DNA of 40,180 bases from Pirellulales bacterium (GTDB taxonomy: Bacteria > Planctomycetota > Planctomycetia > Pirellulales > UBA7805): positions 1 through 40,180 of the forward strand of contig JASMGX010000006.1 in assembly GCA_030751095.1 (NCBI GenBank). Reading direction: 5' to 3'. This document shows positions 35,701 to 40,180 of this stretch, in pieces (positions within the stretch are counted from its first letter, which is position 1; each line of letters begins with the position of its first letter). Made by a program: the position numbers and the translations under genes. The notes beneath the pieces were generated by a model, which did not search any database, had not been told where the DNA came from, and worked only from the letters and a program-made list of their open reading frames with translations.

Positions 35701-37112
35701 TCGTAGGACTCGGACAGTCGTCCCAACTCCAACAACGCGGAGGCCCGGCCTAGCATGCCATCAGGCGAGCGCGGGTTCATCGACAATAAACGGCTACAGA
35801 CCAACAATTGGCGATCAAAATATTTCAGAACGCCAAAACATTTGGACAGCAGGCTATCGACTTCGGTCGTTCCCGTGGCTGAAACCAGAGACATAAATGG
35901 CCGCAAAGACTCTAACTTTTGAATTGCCAGCGGCCACTTTTTTTCGAGCATCAAAAGTTTGGCTTCTGCAAGACCAACACTCTCTTCCCTAAACCCTGCC
36001 TCCTGCATCTTCTTGATAACAGCTCGAGCCTGTTCGTTTTGTTTGGCGTCTAGGCGAGCTGCAAACAATTCGGAAAGGATTTCATGATTATTAGGCAACA
36101 CCTGCAGACCAACCTGAAGTTGTTCAATAACGCCCTCCTGGTCGTATTGTCGCCGACTGGCTCTTGCTCGGCTAATATAGATCCGAGAGTCCCCCGGCGC
36201 GATCTGCTGGGCTTTTCGGAGATATTCATCGGCCAACTCGTATTCATCCTCCGTGAGTGCTAAGTCAGCATTTGCCAGGAGAACATCAATATTGTTTTTG
36301 TCCAATGAAAGTGCGTTCCGCATGCTCTCCTGGGCCAGCTTAAATCGTTTTCTGCGTTCCGATACCGTGCCCGCCATATTATATTCTTGTAAATAATCAC
36401 CTCGAATCATAAATGCTTCTGCTGATTTTGGATTGGTCACCACCATCTGTTCGATCGTCGCGTCAGCCAGAATTTCATCACCGCGGCCTAGCGTTCCCCT
36501 CCGCCTGAGAACCTCCGCAAAAAGGACATAGGCCTTCAGCATTTGGGGGGCATTCGCGAGGTGTATATCAAATTCCGTGCGATCTCTATCGTATCCGATC
36601 AGAGAGGCGGTCCACTCCAGCGCCTGGTCGTACTCCCCCAAGGCCTCCGAACAAGTCGCATAGAGAAAATCGAGTTCGTCATTGGAAACATTTTGTTTTT
36701 CCAGTTCGATAATCTGTTTCTGAGCATCGGAAAACATGCGGCGGTCAACTAACACGTCAACAAATTTGCGCCGAAGGTCATTGCGGTCAGGCATGCTGCG
36801 AAGTGAGCGGCTCAGAAGCCGATATGCCTTTTTCTGATCGGCAGGAGTCGCTTCTGGATCGGCTGCAATGTCTGCCGCCATGATGGCAACTTTGCCGAGC
36901 TGTTCATTGTCACCAGCATTGTAATTCAGGTACTGCTGGTAGAGCCTGACTGCCGCTTTTAAATCGCCTTCCTCTTCTGCCGCGACCGCCTTTTGGCGGA
37001 TTACCGCGATCTTCTGTTTGACATTGTAGGCCCACACCGCATAGGCCCCGACACAGATCAAAACAGTCGCAAGGAAAAAACCGACGAGGAATTTGAGATT
37101 AAGTCGTTGCAT
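32709..37112 (-). CDS. Giant membrane-anchored TPR protein, copy A
   Basis: This is a protein of about 1,467 residues. MQRLNLKFLVGFFLATVLICVGAYAVWAY is a signal anchor matching copy B in position and style. TPR units follow, such as AAEEEGDLKAAVRLYQQYLNYNAGD. It shares blocks with copy B along the whole length (RRGT.GR.DE..AD..IEQM; LLPNNHE; ELLDTRAM). Near the C-terminus it carries about 25 extra residues (LDAFWATGMHAPGNVGNRVL) just before the conserved YHFHLALAYQ block. AGGG lies 5 bases before ATG 37112. It is the first gene of a probable three-gene operon: copy A, copy B after 69 bases, then the phosphatase. No function recognised. Confidence 0.85.
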   Translation of the reverse strand: MQRLNLKFLVGFFLATVLICVGAYAVWAYNVKQKIAVIRQKAVAAEEEGDLKAAVRLYQQYLNYNAGDNEQLGKVAIMAADIAADPEATPADQKKAYRLLSRSLRSMPDRNDLRRKFVDVLVDRRMFSDAQKQIIELEKQNVSNDELDFLYATCSEALGEYDQALEWTASLIGYDRDRTEFDIHLANAPQMLKAYVLFAEVLRRRGTLGRGDEILADATIEQMVVTNPKSAEAFMIRGDYLQEYNMAGTVSERRKRFKLAQESMRNALSLDKNNIDVLLANADLALTEDEYELADEYLRKAQQIAPGDSRIYISRARASRRQYDQEGVIEQLQVGLQVLPNNHEILSELFAARLDAKQNEQARAVIKKMQEAGFREESVGLAEAKLLMLEKKWPLAIQKLESLRPFMSLVSATGTTEVDSLLSKCFGVLKYFDRQLLVCSRLLSMNPRSPDGMLGRASALLELGRLSESYDAYQRLRRRIGEKEFGRNASTRDGYTRLLIARGKTDPGYLEELRQLRQGIYSAEGFEEVAKALIIARSLLMDDRNDEALESLSEELVKHSDSEQLQDLFLTILVKQKGPAAGLNYVSEALARADDPWKDRPAFLFRRAAWTRLLGGPDVLNKLMKIEEDIEKYDKADWAYLWQSMARVYYGMVPQPIDKVRRCLQHAVDLDPEDRWVVERLFELAMEENSERDMLNSLSAVADGFGKNSDLSLFLQARYQMWKYDQQAEGEVSLAGVEELISRLATIRPQWHKLLQLRGSLAAREEKIKEAIDFFKEALQLGPRDHKVAQQLVDLLLRQGRYDEAQEIVGRTVGSSSIMQRMQIITEAVSGDKQKAREALDTPEWVESEDAEKWMWRGRVLNYLDHREDAEKSFRKAMELAPEKAGAASSMIDFLIKNNRLADAYHELRDFENRMPEKGPGMQVLATYYARRQMITRIPLIAEHYIKTVIDADQESIALQNQLIAHYVTNDRIGAAIGHLNAILEEKLEDDAVLDPLTIWARRSLARLLMKQIGHQPFQHALGLLEANRVDGELSHEDIRVKGLQLALRKEPAYRQLGLTFLENIPLQNLTRLEQLGLARLYFSSGRWRECRELMEKLIAQNPTKGGLLASYVEMLVEKRELLQSQRWLRKLKTSVPENDQSVPFARLEALVAELNGKKRLAASTVEDLNSQNGKPISSERILAIAHIYEELGLYREAEEQHRRASAQDSSKRLELASYLARRGNIDESIKICSEMLNKETVRKITKIAFTLGRQYGGQLTPEQSEQIIGWINYARQEHPDSPEFYIYEASFLDFVGKYAEGIEVLNRISLDQCTELEKGMIANNRADLSLKLDDNEEQLFADLEKAFEILGPQVELLDTRAMALLQKGDCSAAVRDLKEATLFYPDSGRLDAFWATGMHAPGNVGNRVLLERGIYHFHLALAYQCQNEKQAARAALEAAEDLGFEESNVKPSELARYHELRSWLGY

Positions 37113-37978
37113 ATCGGCCCTGCAGAGGAGGATTTGACCGTTGCCTTTTGACAAATTGTGACCGCCAGATTTGTTGGGCCCGGTCGCTGGGAACGATACA
37201 TTTAGAATCTATAAAACCTATAAATAAAAAAAGGGCATCCGGCTGCGTGGCACAGCACTTCGAGAGCCCGGCGCATTGTGCAAGGAACCTCTTTCTGGAA
37301 CCAGACAGGAGGCGAGCACTAGCAGAGCAAGGTCTCGGGCCGGATACAAACAGTGCTAGCATCGCTATGAGTGCCTTTTTTTCTGTCATTTCAGGCCAAC
37401 CTGACGACGGCCCCGAAAAGACGCACCCAAAGTGCTGCTGGCACCGACACCGAATCGAGTTTTTTTGCTTCTGCATTCAATAATAACGGGAGCCTGTTCG
37501 CTGTCAATCAAAACGTCATCTGTCGCAACTCGTTAAATCATAGGTCACTATGAACCCATATGTGCAAGCAAAGAACCCATATGTGCGAGCAGAACGTTGC
37601 CCTGCCGGGGCCATTTTCGAAGAGTCGGGAATGATATTCAAATACGAGAGGAGATCCTGGTAAGTTCTGCCGATAATACCAGTTGTAGGGATCGATTCGG
37701 GCACCACGAATCTCGGGGGGGTCGGGTGGCCAGTTGGGTCGTGTCTGTCGCACAACTTTTCTTAACCAAAACCCCCAATCCATGTGTAACTCTCAACCCA
37801 AAAACGAGTTACTTCGTTTTTTCTACTTCCCGGGCGCAGGTTCTCTGAGCGTATCGCCCGGACCGCTGGCAGTTAGCTGTCCGGACTCGCACGGATCAAC
37901 CGCTGCAGCGGCCTGGCGGAAAAAATCGACCGGCACAGACCCGCAGGAACCCCCAAACAAACGCGGAGGGCCGTTCGG
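37113..37978. other. Long divergent intergenic region
   Basis: This is about 866 bases between the TPR operon and the Pro-rich protein. ORFs of 60-125 residues overlap here but lack recognisable motifs and ribosome-binding sites. It contains the 21-bp tandem duplication at 37552-37593. GC content begins to rise toward its right end. Promoters for both flanking units must be here, but none stands out. Confidence 0.5.
37552..37593. repeat. 21-bp tandem duplication
   Basis: GAACCCATATGTGCAAGCAAA is followed directly by GAACCCATATGTGCGAGCAGA: two copies, 19 of 21 identical. Each unit contains CATATG. Confidence 0.85.
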
Positions 37979-37981
37979 GTG

Positions 37982-39424
37982 ATGTTTTTTCTCACAAAAT
38001 CGCTGCGACGGCCCCTGAGGTGCTTTCTGTTGCTGGCACTCCTTGCCGCTAGCTGCTTGCCTGTTGAGGCCGGTTCTCCGCTGCGTCGCATTAAACCGCC
38101 GCAGCGCGTAACGGGCCCGATCGTGCCAGCACCCAAAAACTGGGGATACCGGCCCACACGCTGGACCCGCTGGGAAAATGCCGCTGTCCACCCGCCACTC
38201 GGTCCGATACCACCCGAGAGCGACTCGGAACCTCCGAGCAAGGCGGACGACGATGCCGAACCGATCGAGACACCGCCACCGGTTGAACAAGAAGATGACG
38301 GCAACTCACCACATTCGCTTCCCGATCTTCCACCACTTCCACCACTGCCACTCGATGACGGACCGCCACAAATCCCTGACAACTTTGACGACGATCTGCC
38401 ACCGCTACCCGGACAGCTGCTGCTCAAAACAAAACCTCAAAAAACCGTACCCACCCCGGTAGAGCCGCAAGGCGGGCCGGCTCAAAAAGCGGTGCCAGAT
38501 GCGAGCGGACCCCAGTTTCGCGATCCCGATGCTATCTTTGATCAAAAGACGCCGACCGGCAAATCACCGAGTGGACCGCAAAAACCGGCCGCCCCACTGC
38601 CAGAGCTCGAGGGCCCACTGCCCACGCTACCGCAAGCAGAAAAACCGGAGGCCAAAAACATTCCGCCCACCCCGAAGCAGCCGGCAGCTCCGCCAACGCC
38701 TGGGGCACCAAAGCTGGATATCAAGCCCGAGGTGAAAACGGAGACCGGGCCCGCATCGCCGCCCCCGGAGCCCGATTGGGTCAAACGCTCCGACAAGAAA
38801 CAAGGCAAAGAGAAAACGAACGGGCAAAAAAAGCAGCCCTTCTACGACCCCGATTCGATCTTCGATCAAAAGCCGTCCAAGGAGAAGCCCGCCGAGGAAA
38901 AGGAACAAGAGAAGCCCGAGGGAGAGAAAAAAACAGATAGCCGCTGGCAACCTGCCGGCCGAAAAGGAACGCCCCAAATCTCCTCGCGCGCAGCAGAGCA
39001 AGCGCACCGGCTCCGAAAAACGTCGGGCGTAGAGACCACAGACTCGAGCAAACCAAAGACCGATGCGGGCGGCTGGCAGGCGGTCGGTCCCAAGCGGACC
39101 GAACCCTCCGCTTCGAAGAAGCAACCACCCAAGGCGATCCGGCGGGATTACCTGGTCCGCCCGGCGGGGCACGCATCGAACATGTCGGCCCCGGCATCCG
39201 CAGAGAAAACGACATCTGCAGAGAAACCGGCACCTGCACAAAAACAGACTCCAAAAGCGGGCGGCACCGACGTACCGGCCCGCCCGGAGCAAAATCCTCT
39301 ACGCAGCGCAACGGTGCCACAGCAACGCCGCATCGCCACAGAGCCACCGCCCGCCAGAGAGTCGCTCGTCAACCGGCTCCGCGAGCCGGTCTCGGGCACC
39401 AGCCCGGCCAACCCACTCCGCTAA
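37982..39424 (+). CDS. Exported Pro/Lys-rich low-complexity protein
   Basis: This is a 480-residue protein with signal peptide (RRPLRCFLLLALLAASCLPVEA, cleavage probably after VEA). The mature chain is dominated by Pro, Lys, Glu, Asp and Ala, with an acidic poly-Pro stretch (LPPLPPLPLDDGPPQIP) and long disordered Lys/Pro regions. Two short modules recur: DPDAIFDQK and DPDSIFDQK, and SRWQPAGRKGT and GGWQAVGPKRT. No enzymatic domain is visible; a surface or periplasmic structural or binding role is plausible. GGAGGG precedes a GTG (37979, 8 bases) and an ATG (37982, 11 bases); I list the ATG but cannot exclude the GTG. It is clearly GC-richer than genes to its left. tadA follows after 74 bases. 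Confidence 0.78.
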   Translation: MFFLTKSLRRPLRCFLLLALLAASCLPVEAGSPLRRIKPPQRVTGPIVPAPKNWGYRPTRWTRWENAAVHPPLGPIPPESDSEPPSKADDDAEPIETPPPVEQEDDGNSPHSLPDLPPLPPLPLDDGPPQIPDNFDDDLPPLPGQLLLKTKPQKTVPTPVEPQGGPAQKAVPDASGPQFRDPDAIFDQKTPTGKSPSGPQKPAAPLPELEGPLPTLPQAEKPEAKNIPPTPKQPAAPPTPGAPKLDIKPEVKTETGPASPPPEPDWVKRSDKKQGKEKTNGQKKQPFYDPDSIFDQKPSKEKPAEEKEQEKPEGEKKTDSRWQPAGRKGTPQISSRAAEQAHRLRKTSGVETTDSSKPKTDAGGWQAVGPKRTEPSASKKQPPKAIRRDYLVRPAGHASNMSAPASAEKTTSAEKPAPAQKQTPKAGGTDVPARPEQNPLRSATVPQQRRIATEPPPARESLVNRLREPVSGTSPANPLR

Positions 39425-39498
39425 GCGGGCGATAGTGGCTAAAGTGGTCTGCAACGAAGGGCTGCACAGCCGCCATTCTTTCCGAATACAAAAATCCC

Positions 39499-39990
39499 AT
39501 GATTGTTCCCCAGATGCCTGCCGATGCCCGCAAGCACGAGCACTACATGCAGCTGGCGATCGAACAGGCTCGCCAGGCGGAGGCCGCGGGCGATGTGCCG
39601 GTCGGGGCGGTGATCGTGCGCGATGGCCAGCTCGTGGCCGCCGCGCACAACCAGCGGGAACAGCTCGGAGACCCGACGGCCCATGCCGAGATGATCGCCA
39701 TCACGCAGGCGGCCGAGGCGGTCGGCAGCTGGCGGCTCACCGGCTGCACACTCTACGTGACGCTCGAACCGTGTCCGATGTGCGCGGGGGCCATTTTGCA
39801 GGCCCGTCTGCCACAGCTCATCTACGGGGCGGCCGATCCGAAGGCGGGGGCTGTAACCTCGCTTTATCAACTCTTAGAAGACCGGCGTCTGAATCACACC
39901 GTCAGCGTGACCGAGGGCGTACTCGGTGCCGAGTGCGGCAAGCTGCTGAGCGATTTCTTTGCCGAGCAGCGACGACTGGGGAAAAAGTAA
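39499..39990 (+). CDS. tadA: tRNA-specific adenosine deaminase
   Basis: This zinc enzyme converts A34 to inosine in tRNA-Arg(ACG). DVPVGAVIV, the zinc and proton-shuttle motif AHAEMIAI, and TLEPCPMCAGAILQARLPQLIYGAADPKAGA are the full CDA-fold signature of TadA. The FF...R end (SDFFAEQRRLGKK) also fits. Length 163 is normal. Met6 (39514) is an alternative start, with neither ATG having a clear ribosome-binding site. The 326-residue ORF in another frame across this region is a shadow. Confidence 0.95.
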   Translation: MIVPQMPADARKHEHYMQLAIEQARQAEAAGDVPVGAVIVRDGQLVAAAHNQREQLGDPTAHAEMIAITQAAEAVGSWRLTGCTLYVTLEPCPMCAGAILQARLPQLIYGAADPKAGAVTSLYQLLEDRRLNHTVSVTEGVLGAECGKLLSDFFAEQRRLGKK

Positions 39991-40018
39991 CGCCCGGCTC
40001 ACACTGGCAATACGAACT

Positions 40019-40088
40019 CACGGTGTCGACATCACAGTGTTGAAATTACGGTGTCGTCATCACAGTGTCGTCATCACGGTGTCGACCC
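40019..40088. repeat. 14-bp tandem repeat, five units
   Basis: Five consecutive 14-base units follow the consensus CACRGTGTCGWCAT: CACGGTGTCGACAT, CACAGTGTTGAAAT, TACGGTGTCGTCAT, CACAGTGTCGTCAT, CACGGTGTCGACCC. They fill the gap between tadA and the end of the convergent partial gene, whose TGA stop straddles units 4 and 5. Confidence 0.9.
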
Positions 40089-40180
40089 TGGGTCAATTCC
40101 GTTGTAGGCCCCGGCCGGTGTCATCATGTTGTGATACTTCCGGCTAGTTTCATCCGCCAGATCGGGATCTTGGTCGACAA
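40074..40180 (-). CDS. 3' end of an unidentified gene (partial, enters from the right edge)
   Basis: On the minus strand the window edge opens into 34 sense codons ending in TGA (40076-40074). The translation (VDQDPDLADETSRKYHNMM, then TPAGAYNGIDPGSTP) has a natural protein composition, unlike the other two frames, which stop early. It is too short to identify and is not in the ORF track. It converges on tadA across the 14-bp repeats. Confidence 0.5.
   Translation of the reverse strand, partial: VDQDPDLADETSRKYHNMMTPAGAYNGIDPGSTP

Noticed and set aside
37516-37783. Minus-strand ORFs of 79-81 residues in the long gap
   Set aside because: No ribosome-binding site or known motif; the end of each merely translates the 21-bp duplication.
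38627-39347. Minus-strand ORFs of 188-221 residues
   Set aside because: Shadows of the GC-rich Pro/Lys-rich gene; Arg/Leu/Gly-rich translation with no domain.
39063-40043. Plus-strand ORF of 326 residues
   Set aside because: Overlaps both the Pro-rich gene and tadA in another frame; His/Arg-rich shadow translation, while tadA has full catalytic motifs.
1-40180. CRISPR array, tRNA, rRNA, insertion sequence or prophage
   Set aside because: Short tandem repeats are present but lack the spacer structure of CRISPR; no tRNA cloverleaf, transposase motif or phage gene was seen by eye.

Overview
The window looks like chromosomal DNA of a Gram-negative-type bacterium, most probably a planctomycete (Pirellulales-like). 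This is inferred from several traits: signal peptidase I proteins carrying an inserted zinc ribbon, a CysN-CysC fusion, very large membrane-anchored TPR proteins, a small protein ending LAYQHFRRPSA that I associate with planctomycetes, and Kdo/lipid A genes scattered rather than clustered. There is no rRNA, tRNA, CRISPR array, transposase or phage gene that I can see. Gene density is ordinary, with several non-coding gaps of 300-870 bases.

Left block (1-6919, minus strand): fabI, then a likely operon of a GT2 glycosyltransferase, a protein with ordered motif similarity to the bacillithiol ligase BshC (joined by an ATGA stop/start overlap), a GNAT/Eis-like acetyltransferase preceded by a strong G-quadruplex motif, and two tandem signal peptidase I genes. 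The second peptidase is cut by the left edge and is missing from the ORF track.

Envelope block (7512-16217): kdsD and kdsC (Kdo synthesis) are followed by a 992-residue membrane-anchored LptC/LptA-like protein. Then come a convergent esterase, a GT4 glycosyltransferase and glgC (glycogen). lpxA (lipid A) lies further right at 21.7 kb. With kdsD/kdsC and the LptC/LptA-like gene it implies a lipid A-Kdo outer membrane.

Middle block (16638-28220): a ferritin gene with a coupled gene of unknown function, a small conserved protein with a textbook terminator, a LOG-family protein, a NifS-type cysteine desulfurase, a small TPR protein, lpxA, and a minus-strand run VOC protein - rsmG - cysD - cysNC (sulfate activation). 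A small Cys-rich lipoprotein and a PP2A-like phosphatase follow.

Right block (28269-40180): two tandem paralogous TPR proteins of about 1,460 residues each, apparently in an operon with the phosphatase. A long non-coding gap follows, then a Pro/Lys-rich exported protein with duplicated motifs, tadA, a 14-bp tandem repeat, and the 3' end of a further minus-strand gene. The last ~2.3 kb is visibly more GC-rich than the rest. The most interesting items are the BshC-like cluster, the fused LptC/LptA-like protein and the twin giant TPR proteins. Short tandem duplications (14-24 bp) recur at gene boundaries.
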